This document shows positions 1-6,898 of a stretch of DNA of 9,311 bases, piece after piece. The stretch is taken from contig JANXWQ010000626.1 in the NCBI GenBank assembly GCA_025351065.1, positions 1 through 9,311 of the forward strand, read 5' to 3'. Origin of the DNA: Chthoniobacter sp. (lineage in GTDB: Bacteria > Verrucomicrobiota > Verrucomicrobiia > Chthoniobacterales > Chthoniobacteraceae). Every line of letters begins with the position of its first letter. Position 1 is the stretch's first letter. Below the pieces are notes generated by a model. The model searched no databases. It was not told where the DNA came from and was given only the letters and a program-made list of their open reading frames with translations. The position numbers and the translations under genes are program-made.

Positions 1-477
1 GTTCTCGAAGAAATTTCGCCGCGCGAGGCCAAGACCATCGAGAACGCCGTACTCGATCCGGGCGGCACCAAAAGTCTCGAAGACCGCGAGAACGTGTGGG
101 ACGAGGCCGTCGCCGCCATCCGCCGCTACCCGCTCACCGGCGTCGGCCCCGGACGCTCGGAGTTTTACCTCACCTACACCCACGCGCATAACCTTTTCCT
201 CCAGCACTGGATCGACGCGGGCATCGCCGGCTTCATCGGCATCTGTCTCGTCAGCGCGGCGGTTTTCTGGCGGGCCTTCGAGCTGCTGGGCCGCGCCCTC
301 CGCGCGCGCGGGCCGCTGAGCGAGGACGCCTCGATCCGCGTGCTCTCCGGCCTCGCGCTCGTGATGTCCATCTGCGCCAACTCGATGAGCGCCTCGCTGA
401 CCACGGCGGTGATGACCGCGTTCGTCGTCTTCATCGGCATCGCCTTTGTGCGCGAGTCCGACCCCGCCCTGCCATGA
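1..477 (+). CDS. O-antigen ligase/polymerase-like membrane protein, C-terminal part
   Basis: The frame is open from base 1 to the TGA at 475-477, leaving 158 visible codons of a gene that starts outside the window. The fragment carries the signature of the Wzy/WaaL (O-antigen ligase-like) superfamily: an Asn-Val-Trp-Asp-Glu-Ala helix, a 'YPLTGVGPG' segment at about residues 43-51, then His61-x-His63-Asn64 followed by 'LFLQ' and a Gly-rich turn. Two or three hydrophobic segments follow, at about residues 72-95 and 110-152, matching the last membrane helices of this family. Members either polymerise lipid-linked repeat units or ligate the glycan to lipid A or another acceptor on the periplasmic side; the fragment cannot tell which. 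Its stop overlaps the next start (ATGA), so it is co-transcribed and probably translationally coupled with the glycosyltransferase. The family call is fairly secure; the exact reaction is not. Confidence 0.8.
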   Translation, partial: VLEEISPREAKTIENAVLDPGGTKSLEDRENVWDEAVAAIRRYPLTGVGPGRSEFYLTYTHAHNLFLQHWIDAGIAGFIGICLVSAAVFWRAFELLGRALRARGPLSEDASIRVLSGLALVMSICANSMSASLTTAVMTAFVVFIGIAFVRESDPALP

Positions 478-1625
478 GCCGCCCGCTGCGCATCCTCCTC
501 GTTCTCGAACCGGGCCTCGACGGCGTCTTCCGCTACGTCGTGGGGCTGGCGGGTTTTCTGCGCGCGCAAGGTCAGGAAATCCATGTGGCCTACTCGGACC
601 GGCGCGGCTGCGCGGCGCTCGGCGAGTTTGTGCAAACGGTCGCGCAGGCCGGTGGCGAAACGCTCAACCTCGGGGTCAGCAACAGCCCCGAGCCGCGCGA
701 TGCGGGCGCGGTTTTCCGGCTGTGGAAAATGGCGCGGCGGCGGCGGCCCGACATCATCCACGCGCACAGCTCAAAAGCCGGCGTGCTGGCGCGCGGGCTC
801 GCGCTGGCGGGCGTGCCAGGCGCGTATTTCTACACGCCGCAGGCCTACTACGGACTTGCGCGGCGCGGCGGCGCGAAGGAGTTTTTTTTCAACGCCATCG
901 AGACCGCCTTCGGCCGCATCGGCACCACGCTCTGCACCTCCACGGACGAGCAGCGGTTCGCCGTGGAAAAACTGCACGTCCCGCCCGCGCGCCTGCGCGT
1001 GATTTTCAATCCCGTGGACGCCGCCCGCTTCACGCCAGCCGACGCCGCGGCGCGGGCGCGGGCGCGGCAGGCGCTGGGTCTGCCCGCGGACAAAATCGTG
1101 CTCGGCTCCATTGGGCGGCTATCTTTTCAAAAAGACCCGCAGACCCTGCTGCGTGCCGTCGCGCCGGTTTTGCGCGAGCGCGCGGACGTGACGCTGCTGC
1201 ACGTCGGGCGCGGCGAACTCGAAGGCGAAGTCGCGCAACTCATCAGTGAACTCGGGCTCGCCGAGCGCATCCATCGCGTGCCGTACCTCGATGAGCCGCG
1301 CAGTTTTTACGAGGCGGCAGACGCCTTCGTGCTGACCTCGCGCTACGAAGGCATGCCGCTCGTGCTGCTCGAGGCGCTGGCCTGCGGCCTGCCGCTCATC
1401 ATCAGCGCCGCGCCCGGCATGACGGATATTTTGCAAGCCGGCCTCACGCACTGCTGGTCCGCGCCGCCCGAGGACGCGGACGCTTTCACGCGCGCGCTCC
1501 ACGCCTTTCTCGACGACCGCTCCGCGGCGCGCGCGAGCAACCACCGCGCGCGCGCCATCGAACTTTTCAGCGCGGCGAAATGTTATGGGGCCGTACTCGA
1601 CGCCTACTGCGAAATGGCCCGATGA
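474..1625 (+). CDS. Glycosyltransferase family 4 (GT-B fold)
   Basis: 383 residues, the usual size of a GT4 enzyme. The N-terminal Rossmann-like half (about 1-190) holds the GT4 acceptor-side motif His96-Ala-His98-Ser-Ser-Lys-Ala-Gly, common in capsule and O-antigen transferases. The C-terminal donor-binding half has 'IGRLSFQKDP' with Arg215 and Lys220, expected to bind the nucleotide-sugar diphosphate, and the retaining-GT E-x7-E motif as Glu292 and Glu300 within 'SRYEGMPLVLLEALACG'. It would transfer one sugar from a nucleotide donor to a lipid-linked glycan on the cytoplasmic face of the membrane. The donor and linkage cannot be read from sequence. The start is the ATG at 474, which overlaps the preceding stop as ATGA and directly precedes the conserved first beta strand 'RILLVLEPG'. 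Its own stop overlaps the next start in the same way, so it is the middle gene of a tight operon. Confidence 0.92.
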   Translation: MSRPLRILLVLEPGLDGVFRYVVGLAGFLRAQGQEIHVAYSDRRGCAALGEFVQTVAQAGGETLNLGVSNSPEPRDAGAVFRLWKMARRRRPDIIHAHSSKAGVLARGLALAGVPGAYFYTPQAYYGLARRGGAKEFFFNAIETAFGRIGTTLCTSTDEQRFAVEKLHVPPARLRVIFNPVDAARFTPADAAARARARQALGLPADKIVLGSIGRLSFQKDPQTLLRAVAPVLRERADVTLLHVGRGELEGEVAQLISELGLAERIHRVPYLDEPRSFYEAADAFVLTSRYEGMPLVLLEALACGLPLIISAAPGMTDILQAGLTHCWSAPPEDADAFTRALHAFLDDRSAARASNHRARAIELFSAAKCYGAVLDAYCEMAR

Positions 1626-2719
1626 ATCCGCCACCCGCCCGCCCGCAGAACATTTTTGACCGATGGTTTTTCGGCTCGGCGCAGAAGCGCGAATTCCAAA
1701 TGGATTCACTCGACGGCGTGCGCGGCCTGGCCGTGCTGTGGGTGATGCTCGACCACGCGCGCGCGCACGGCTGGAGGTTGCGCCCGGCGTTTCACTTCGG
1801 CTCGGGCGAGGTCGGCGTGTTTCTTTTCTTCTGCCTCAGCGCCTTTCTGCTGACCCTGCCGATTTGCGAAAGCCCCGACGCCGAGCTGGCGCGACCGCGC
1901 CATTGGGCAAACTACGCGGTGCGCCGGTTCTTCCGCATCTACCCGCTGTTCATCGTCATCCTGCTCGTTTTTTTCGTCCTCCAGCCACTCGCCGAGGAGC
2001 GCCCGCTGGCCGCGACGCTGCCGCGCCTCTGGACGCACCTGACGCTGCGCGACGGCTACCGGCAGCTCTGGACCATCGCGGTCGAGACAAAGTTTTATTT
2101 CATGCTCCCGTTCGTCGGCGTGAGCCTGCACCTGTTGCGCGGGCGGCCGTGGGCGCAGACGGCGGTGACCGCCGCGCTCATCGCCGAGTTCACTTTTTTC
2201 TATCCGCCCGCGGCGGCGCCGAAGCACTCGATCAGCATCGCCTGCTACCTGCCGGTCTTTCTTTGCGGCTGCCTCGGCGCGGCGCTGCTCGCCGCGTGGC
2301 GGCGGCGGCGCCCCGCGTGGCTGACGCCGCGCCGCTGCGAAGCCGTGGCCCTCGGCGCGCTCGCGGTCGCGCTGCCGCTGGCCGACCGGATCTTGATGGC
2401 GCGCTGGTGGCCGGCATTCGACGGCAGCCGCGCGTTTATTTTGTGGGGCGTGGTGTGGTCGGTGTTTGTGCTCACGCATCTTTTCGGCACCGGGCTGTGC
2501 CGCGCGGTCTTTGCGTGGAAGCCGCTGCGCTTCGTCGGCATCGTGAGCTATAGCGCCTACATCTGGCATACGGTGGTGCTCTCCGGCATGAAGCCGCTGC
2601 TCACGCAAGTCTCCCAGGTGGTCGGCACGGCCGCCTTTTTCCTCGTCACGCTCGCCGTGGCGGCGGTTTCCTACCTCGTCGTCGAGCGCCCGCTGGCGCG
2701 CATCCGGCTTTCCAAATAG
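1622..2719 (+). CDS. Acyltransferase 3 family (OafA/YrhL-like) membrane O-acyltransferase
   Basis: 365 residues from the ATG at 1622, which overlaps the upstream stop (ATGA). An in-frame ATG at 1580 would add 14 residues but lies deep inside the previous gene and precedes nothing conserved. Family marks appear in order: 'DGVRGLAVLWVMLDH' with the catalytic-type Arg34-x10-His45, 'GEVGVFLFFCLSAFLLT', the 'RRFFRIYPL' segment, 'QLWTIAVETKFYFMLP' (counterpart of the usual LWSLsvEeqFY), 'VGIVSYSAYIWH', and a final 'VERPL'. About ten hydrophobic helices are visible, and no SGNH domain is fused at the C-terminus. Members transfer acetyl or other short acyl groups from the cytoplasmic CoA pool to exported sugars. 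Here the acceptor is probably the glycan built by this locus, by context only. The family is clear; the acyl group and target sugar are unknown. Confidence 0.9.
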   Translation: MNPPPARPQNIFDRWFFGSAQKREFQMDSLDGVRGLAVLWVMLDHARAHGWRLRPAFHFGSGEVGVFLFFCLSAFLLTLPICESPDAELARPRHWANYAVRRFFRIYPLFIVILLVFFVLQPLAEERPLAATLPRLWTHLTLRDGYRQLWTIAVETKFYFMLPFVGVSLHLLRGRPWAQTAVTAALIAEFTFFYPPAAAPKHSISIACYLPVFLCGCLGAALLAAWRRRRPAWLTPRRCEAVALGALAVALPLADRILMARWWPAFDGSRAFILWGVVWSVFVLTHLFGTGLCRAVFAWKPLRFVGIVSYSAYIWHTVVLSGMKPLLTQVSQVVGTAAFFLVTLAVAAVSYLVVERPLARIRLSK

Positions 2720-2752
2720 CCGATTTCCCGGCTCGCCGAAACGGTGGCAAGC

Positions 2753-3703
2753 ATGGAAAATGCAGCCCACTTTCGTCCCCCTATGCCGACCCCACCGACC
2801 CCGACTGTCGAACTCACGCCCGCGCAAATCGCGGAGTTTCACGAGCGCGGTTTTCTCGCCATCCCGAACATCAGCCCGCCCGCCGAGGTCGAGCTGCTGC
2901 GCGGGATTTTCGACCGGCTCTTTGCGCAAAAGGCGGGCCGGGCCGAAGGCGCGCAGTTCGACATGGTGACGCACGATGACGACGACGACGCGCCGCAGGG
3001 GCTGCCCGCGATCATCAATCCGGTGAACTTCGCGCCCGAGCTGCGCGCGACCGTTTTCCGCACGAACGCCGCGGCCATCGCGCGCCAGCTCCTCGGGCCG
3101 AAAGTGACCGCGGCTTTTGAGCACGCCATCCTCAAGCCGCCGCGCTACGGGGCGGCCACGCCGTGGCACCAGGACGAGGCCACGCGGGTGGATGCGAATT
3201 TCGACTACGAGCAGCTCAGCATCTGGATGCCGCTGCAGGAGGCCACGCTGCAAAACGGCTGCATGCAATACATCGCCGGCACCAACCGCGGCGAGGTGCT
3301 GCCGCACCGGTCGCCGAAAAGCGACCCGAAGATTCACGCCATCGAGTGCGCCGGCAAATTCGATCCCGCGGACGCGACCCCGTGCCCGCTGCCCGCGGGC
3401 GGCGCGACGATCCACCACGGACGCACGCTGCACTACGCCGGACCGAACGCGACCGACCAGCCGCGCCGCGCCTACATCCTCGCCTTCGAGGTGCCGCCGA
3501 AACCCAGTGCGCGGCAGCGCGATTTCTACTGGAACCGCGACAAGCAAACCGCCGGGCTCGACCGCAAACGCCAGTGGCGCAAGCGCGGCGGCATCGTCAT
3601 CGAGTTTGTCCGCAAGCTGCGCGGCGGCCTGTGGCGGCAGCCCGGCCGCGTGGTCTTTGAAGCCCGCCGCGCCGTCCGCGCATTGCTGAAACGGGCGGGC
3701 TGA
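2753..3703 (+). CDS. Phytanoyl-CoA dioxygenase (PhyH) family Fe(II)/2-oxoglutarate oxygenase
   Basis: 316 residues from ATG 2753. GTG at 2744 (3 residues longer) and ATG at 2783 (10 shorter) are alternatives, and none has a convincing ribosome site. The opening 'LTPAQIAEFHERGFLAIPN' is the usual PhyH start helix. The metal triad is His139-x-Asp141 in 'WHQDEA' plus His227 in 'LHYAGPN'. Arg238 lies 11 residues after the distal His, the spacing of the 2-oxoglutarate-binding Arg in human PHYH. The 'NGCMQYIAGTNRG' strand also matches. All catalytic ligands are therefore present, and a hydroxylase is expected. After about residue 240 comes a strongly basic tail with alternating hydrophobic residues, perhaps for membrane or glycolipid contact. 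An acidic patch His74-Asp75 to Asp79 sits near the N-terminus. It lies 33 bp after the acyltransferase, so it is probably the last gene of the operon; substrate unknown. Confidence 0.88.
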   Translation: MENAAHFRPPMPTPPTPTVELTPAQIAEFHERGFLAIPNISPPAEVELLRGIFDRLFAQKAGRAEGAQFDMVTHDDDDDAPQGLPAIINPVNFAPELRATVFRTNAAAIARQLLGPKVTAAFEHAILKPPRYGAATPWHQDEATRVDANFDYEQLSIWMPLQEATLQNGCMQYIAGTNRGEVLPHRSPKSDPKIHAIECAGKFDPADATPCPLPAGGATIHHGRTLHYAGPNATDQPRRAYILAFEVPPKPSARQRDFYWNRDKQTAGLDRKRQWRKRGGIVIEFVRKLRGGLWRQPGRVVFEARRAVRALLKRAG

Positions 3704-3741
3704 AAAAAAAGCGGGTGCTACGGCGCGACCGGGCCGAGCAC
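3703..3741 (-). terminator. Stem-loop plus T8 tract ending the minus-strand kinase/FGE gene
   Basis: Read on the minus strand, arms GTGCTCGGC (3741-3733) and GCCG-T-AGCAC (3724-3715) pair over nine base pairs with one bulged T and an eight-base loop. Then come CCGC and eight T (3710-3703). This fits a Rho-independent terminator, although the 4-nt gap between stem and T tract is longer than ideal. The 3' arm contains the TAG stop of the minus-strand gene, and the T tract abuts the stop of the converging oxygenase gene. The same hairpin could also be read as a cruciform-type element. It has no U-tract for + strand transcripts. Confidence 0.5.
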
Positions 3742-4245
3742 GCAGCGAAAGCCGTAGAAGCTGTTGCGCCGGCCGGGCCGCTCGCTGCGGCGGTAGGCCG
3801 AGAGCAGGTAGCGGCGGCCAAAGCTCATCCAGTAGGCTCCGCGCGCGAGGCGATAGCCGGGCTTGAGGTCGTCCTCGTCCTCGCACCATTCGCAGACGTT
3901 GCCGTCGAGATCGAAAATGCCGAGCGGGTTCTGGTGAAATGATCCGACCGGCGCGGTGCGTGGGAAGCGGTCGCGGTAGCCGTCGGTGGGCGTGAAGGTC
4001 TTCGGCAAATGTCCGTCGTCCGCTTCCAGGCCGCCGATGTTGCCCACGCCTTCCGGCAGCGGCTGATTTTTTGGCCAGTCGCCCCACGGATACTTGAAGC
4101 GGATTTTCGTCAGGTCGTCCCGTTCTCGCACTTTCTGGTCTTCCTCCTCCTTCAGTCCCACGGCGGCGCTCCACTCGCGATCCGTCGGCAGCCGGTATTC
4201 CTGCTCCGCGGCCACGCGACCCGCCGCGCGCTCGCGCTGCGTCAG
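3718..4245 (-). pseudogene. FGE-sulfatase domain, C-terminal fragment after the in-frame TGA
   Basis: 175 codons continue in the same frame as the fragment upstream, after the TGA at 4248-4246, and end at TAG 3720-3718. If translated separately, GTG at 4215 is the first plausible start, but no ribosome site precedes it. Typical FGE-sulfatase (PF03781-like) motifs are intact: 'YRLPTDREW' (4197-4171), 'YPWGDW', 'NPLGIFDLDGNVCEW' with GNVCEW at 3903-3886, and a closing 'GFRCV'. The cysteine pair that binds copper in true formylglycine-generating enzymes is absent: the 'RRYLLSAYRRSERP' stretch has no Cys. The domain is therefore more likely a binding or sensing C-type-lectin-type fold than a catalyst. 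Alone, this fragment lacks the first half of the fold and is unlikely to be functional unless the stop is bypassed. Confidence 0.75.
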
Positions 4246-4248
4246 TCA
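4246..4248 (-). other. In-frame TGA replacing a conserved Trp codon
   Basis: The minus-strand reading is Ala-Phe-Cys-Ala, TGA, Leu-Thr-Gln-Arg-Glu-Arg, and the frame then runs on without change into 'YRLPTDREW'. Family members usually carry Trp here (the 'aFc.Wl' helix before the RLPTE motif), so TGG to TGA by a single base is the simplest explanation. TGA is the ordinary stop of several neighbouring genes (475-477, 1623-1625, 3701-3703, 7713-7711), and intact genes here use TGG for Trp, so a recoded genetic code is unlikely. Confidence 0.8.
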
Positions 4249-4899
4249 CGCGCAAAAAGCCTTCGCATCCTGCCAGCTCACGCCGACCACGGGATGATCC
4301 TCGGTCTGCGGAAAGCCCGGCTCATCCCAGGTGTGCCCCCGCGCTTTGCTCCCGTCCTTGTCGATGGTCATCATCCGCGAATCCGGCACGGACGACTCGC
4401 GCATGTGCACGTAGCCCGTCTCGCGCATGAACGCCCGGAAGTCCCGCACCCGCGTCTCGTAGATGGAAAACTGCACCGCCGTACCGGGCACCGGGACGAA
4501 GCGCATCGGCAGCGCCGCAGTTTTTTGCAGCCTCTCGTCGCTCCCGGTTTGGTCACCGGCCTGCGCGGCGGGGTCGCCCGGCGCGGCGTCGAGCGGGGGC
4601 AGGCCCATCCATTCCATCCACTGGGCCGGGGAGAAAGGACTGTGCCTGACGAGCGCGGCGAGCAGTTCCCGCGCGGCACGCAGATGCTGGCTGGCGGCGT
4701 CGGGATTTTTGAGCTGTCCGCACACGGCCGAGAGTTGCAGATGGGTGAAAATGCGGTCGCGGGTGACGCCCCGGTCACCGGCCTCTTCGCGGGCGAGGAG
4801 TTCGCCGTGGCGGAGGGCTTCCGCCAATTCTGCTTCTGCATTCGTGCGCGCCGCCGCGATGTAAGACTGCTTGGCGAAATCGCTGAAATTTTCTTTTTC
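4246..4899 (-). pseudogene. Coiled-coil/helical linker and first half of FGE-sulfatase domain, displaced by frameshift
   Basis: 217 codons in the frame +1 to the kinase gene, starting at GAA 4899-4897 directly after the T7 run and ending at TGA 4248-4246. Read across the shift, the protein runs smoothly from the kinase end 'HLAGVEFF' into 'EKENFSDFAKQSYIAAA'. That leads into an Ala/Glu/Leu-rich helical stretch (about 4870-4640) resembling the TPR-like linkers of kinase-FGE fusions. The FGE-sulfatase domain then begins at 'MRFVPVPGTAVQFSIYETRVRDFRAF' (about 4506), and 'HPVVGVSWQDAKAFCA' precedes the stop. No good independent start exists: a TTG at 4827 is possible, but it cuts the helix and has no ribosome site. 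I read it as the displaced middle of the cyclase-kinase gene, made non-coding or conditionally coding by the frameshift. Confidence 0.75.
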
Positions 4900-4906
4900 A
4901 AAAAAA
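4897..4906 (-). other. Homopolymer frameshift site (T7 then TGA)
   Basis: The minus-strand codons are GAG TTT TTT TGA, with the T run at 4906-4900. Losing one T, or a +1 ribosomal slip of Phe-tRNA from TTT to the overlapping TTT, continues directly into GAA AAA GAA AAT and the FGE part. A -1 slip instead enters a lysine/serine-rich frame that matches nothing. A Phe codon followed by TGA broadly resembles the RF2 (prfB) +1 site CTT TGA, but I see only a weak AGG upstream and no strong stimulatory element. A one-base insertion, or a homopolymer sequencing error, is equally consistent. Confidence 0.75.
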
Positions 4907-6898
4907 CTCGACGCCTGCGAGATGCACCTGCGCGCGGCGCAGGAGCTGGCTCATGCGCCGCCGCCGCTCCTCGCCGGTCGCGGGCTCGCCTTGGCTGCGG
5001 TAAAAGGCATCGAGCCGGTCGCTCACGCGCTCGCGCAGCTCGAAGGGGAGTTCGCTGAAAGCCTCGCCGATCTGCAGATCCATGAAGCGCACGAGGCCCA
5101 CGGCGCCGGCTTTTTCCTGCCCGGCTATTTTGGCCTGCCGGGTCGCTTCGGCGGTGGCGGTTTCCGCAACCGCCTTTTCGGCCTCGGCCCGGTGGAATTC
5201 CTGCTCGGCGTGGGCACGTTCGCGCCGGGCTTCCTGCAGGTTTGTGTAGGCCGTCGCCGCTCCGCCGATGGCGAGCACGGCGAGGAGGCCGAAGGCGGCG
5301 GCGAGCCGGCGAAAGCGGCTCGCGCGGAGGCGCGCGGCCGCGGCGTTGGCTTTCGCCTGGGCGAGGGTGGCGGCGGCGCGGGCGACGCGCTCTTTTTCCA
5401 CCGCCGCGGCGCGGCGCGCACCGAGGCTGAGCAGCCGCTCGGCGAGTTCGGCGGCGCTGGCCAGGCGGCGCGCAGGGTCGCCGTCCACGCAGGCGGCGAT
5501 GTCGGCGCGCAGCAATTCATCCGGCACGTCGCGCTGCCAGCCTTCGGCGAGCGGCGCGTCGGCTTTTCCCGTGACGAGCTGCCAGAGCATGACGCCGAGC
5601 GCAAAGATGTCGCCCTGCACGGTGAACGGCTTTCCGGCGAGATATTCGGGCGGGCGGTAGGTCGGCGTGCCGGTGCTGAGTTCGACATTCGTGCGGGTGA
5701 AGCCCGCGCCGGTGACGCCGTGCTGCGCCAGCACGGCGGGATCGGCCAGCGTGCCGATGCCGAAGTCCACGAGGCGCGGGCGCGGTTCGCCGCCGGGGCC
5801 GTCGAAAATGAGGATGTTGGTGGGTTTGATGTCCTTGTGCAGCACGCCGATGCTGTGCGCGGCGGCCAGCGCGGTGGCGGAGTGCGCGACGAGGGCGATG
5901 CGCCGGACGAGCGGGATTTTTTCGAGGCCGCCTTTGCGCCCGGCCCACTGGAGCAGGTTGCCGTACGGGGCGAGGTCGCTTTCCAGGTAGAAGGGCGGGG
6001 CGTCGAGCTTGAGTTCGTGGAGGTGGACGATGTCGTCGCGTTCGCCCAGCGCGCTGCGGAGGAGGCGGACGAGGGTGACTTCGCGTTTGAGCGCGCGCAG
6101 GCGCTCGTCGTCGAAGCAGAATTTGAAGGCGCGGCGCTGGTGGAGCTTGGTGTGCTCGCCGACCCACACTTCGCCAAAGCCGCCCGCGCCGAGCCGCTCG
6201 GCGAGCTGCCAGCCGGGGCGGCCGGGAATTTCCAAACCCGCGGCGGGCCGCCAGCCGAGGGTCTCCTCCTCGCCGGGGCGGATGGCGCGTTTGGCTTTCT
6301 CCCCATCCGGCGGCGGGCGCAGCGGCGCCAGATTTTCCGGGCCGACCTCGAAAATCTCCAGCGGATCGTCGCAGCCCTTCAGCAGGTACAGGCCATGCGC
6401 GAGCCAGCGCAGCGGCGGCATGGCCTTTTCCGCCACCGGCGGATGCTCGCGGAGGAAGTGCCGCGCTTCATCAAACGGAAAACGCGTGAGCAAAATCTGC
6501 CCGCCCAGCGCGAGACTCATCACGCGCGCGGCGAGGTCGGCGGCCGGCCCCACGATGCCGCTGCCGGCGGCGGCCTCGAGTTCGGTGATTTCACCAGCGT
6601 GGATGCCGACGCGGGTAGCGAGGTGCACTGCGCTCCACGGCCCCGCGCGCATGGCGTCCTGGAAAAGCAGCGCGAACTTCACCGCCTCCGCGATGCTGTC
6701 GCTCTGGGCGAAATAACCGTCGCCCATGTTTTGCAAAATGCGGAGGCCGCGGCACTCGCGGGCGAGCCGCTCGAAGTGGCCGTTGTGGATCCGCAGCGCT
6801 GCGGCGTACGCCGGGACGCCGTGCCGCTGCTTCAAATCGGTGGAGCCGACGAGGTCGGTGAAAAGCAGAACCGCAAACCGGGTTTCCGAACTGCGCAT
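4898..6898 (-). CDS. Class III cyclase-like domain fused to membrane Ser/Thr protein kinase
   Basis: 666 residues from ATG 6898, the only ATG/GTG between an upstream in-frame TGA and the first conserved strand. Residues 8-140 form a class III nucleotidyl-cyclase-like domain: 'LFTDLVGST' with metal Asp15, 'MGDG' with Asp60, 'RVGIHAGE', and Arg125. The cyclase tail 'YLLKGCDDPLEIFEV' follows. After a proline-rich lead-in, residues 230-500 are a Hanks-type kinase: Gly loop 237-244, Lys259, alpha-C Glu273, His354-Lys355-Asp356 with Lys358 and Asn361, Asp378-Phe-Gly380, and a Pro-Pro-Glu in place of APE. All catalytic residues are present, so activity is expected. A basic stretch precedes one membrane helix (about 531-551), putting the kinase in the cytoplasm and the following coiled coil outside. 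The gene stops early at a T7-TGA site, and the natural C-terminal FGE domain lies beyond it in another frame. The truncated product could still be a membrane-anchored kinase. Confidence 0.85.
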   Translation of the reverse strand: MRSSETRFAVLLFTDLVGSTDLKQRHGVPAYAAALRIHNGHFERLARECRGLRILQNMGDGYFAQSDSIAEAVKFALLFQDAMRAGPWSAVHLATRVGIHAGEITELEAAAGSGIVGPAADLAARVMSLALGGQILLTRFPFDEARHFLREHPPVAEKAMPPLRWLAHGLYLLKGCDDPLEIFEVGPENLAPLRPPPDGEKAKRAIRPGEEETLGWRPAAGLEIPGRPGWQLAERLGAGGFGEVWVGEHTKLHQRRAFKFCFDDERLRALKREVTLVRLLRSALGERDDIVHLHELKLDAPPFYLESDLAPYGNLLQWAGRKGGLEKIPLVRRIALVAHSATALAAAHSIGVLHKDIKPTNILIFDGPGGEPRPRLVDFGIGTLADPAVLAQHGVTGAGFTRTNVELSTGTPTYRPPEYLAGKPFTVQGDIFALGVMLWQLVTGKADAPLAEGWQRDVPDELLRADIAACVDGDPARRLASAAELAERLLSLGARRAAAVEKERVARAAATLAQAKANAAAARLRASRFRRLAAAFGLLAVLAIGGAATAYTNLQEARRERAHAEQEFHRAEAEKAVAETATAEATRQAKIAGQEKAGAVGLVRFMDLQIGEAFSELPFELRERVSDRLDAFYRSQGEPATGEERRRRMSQLLRRAQVHLAGVEFF

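Noticed and set aside
2972..2989. GAC-repeat (five Asp codons) as a microsatellite of note
   Set aside because: Only five codons, GAT followed by four GAC, in frame in an intact gene; most likely an ordinary acidic loop.
3696..3716. GCGGGC and GCGGGT flanking the A8 run as a + strand terminator
   Set aside because: They are near-direct, not inverted, repeats, and no T tract follows on the + strand.
4246..4248. Selenocysteine at the in-frame TGA
   Set aside because: The family has Trp at this position, not Cys, and I see no selenoprotein context; a TGG-to-TGA change explains it more simply.
1706..4255. 849-codon open frame on the minus strand across the acyltransferase and oxygenase genes
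   Set aside because: Arg/Ala/Gly/Pro-rich composition with no domain, antisense to well-supported genes; a by-product of GC-biased third positions.
4246..4900. TGA-as-Trp genetic code
   Set aside because: TGA is the natural stop of at least four other genes in the window, and Trp is encoded by TGG throughout them.
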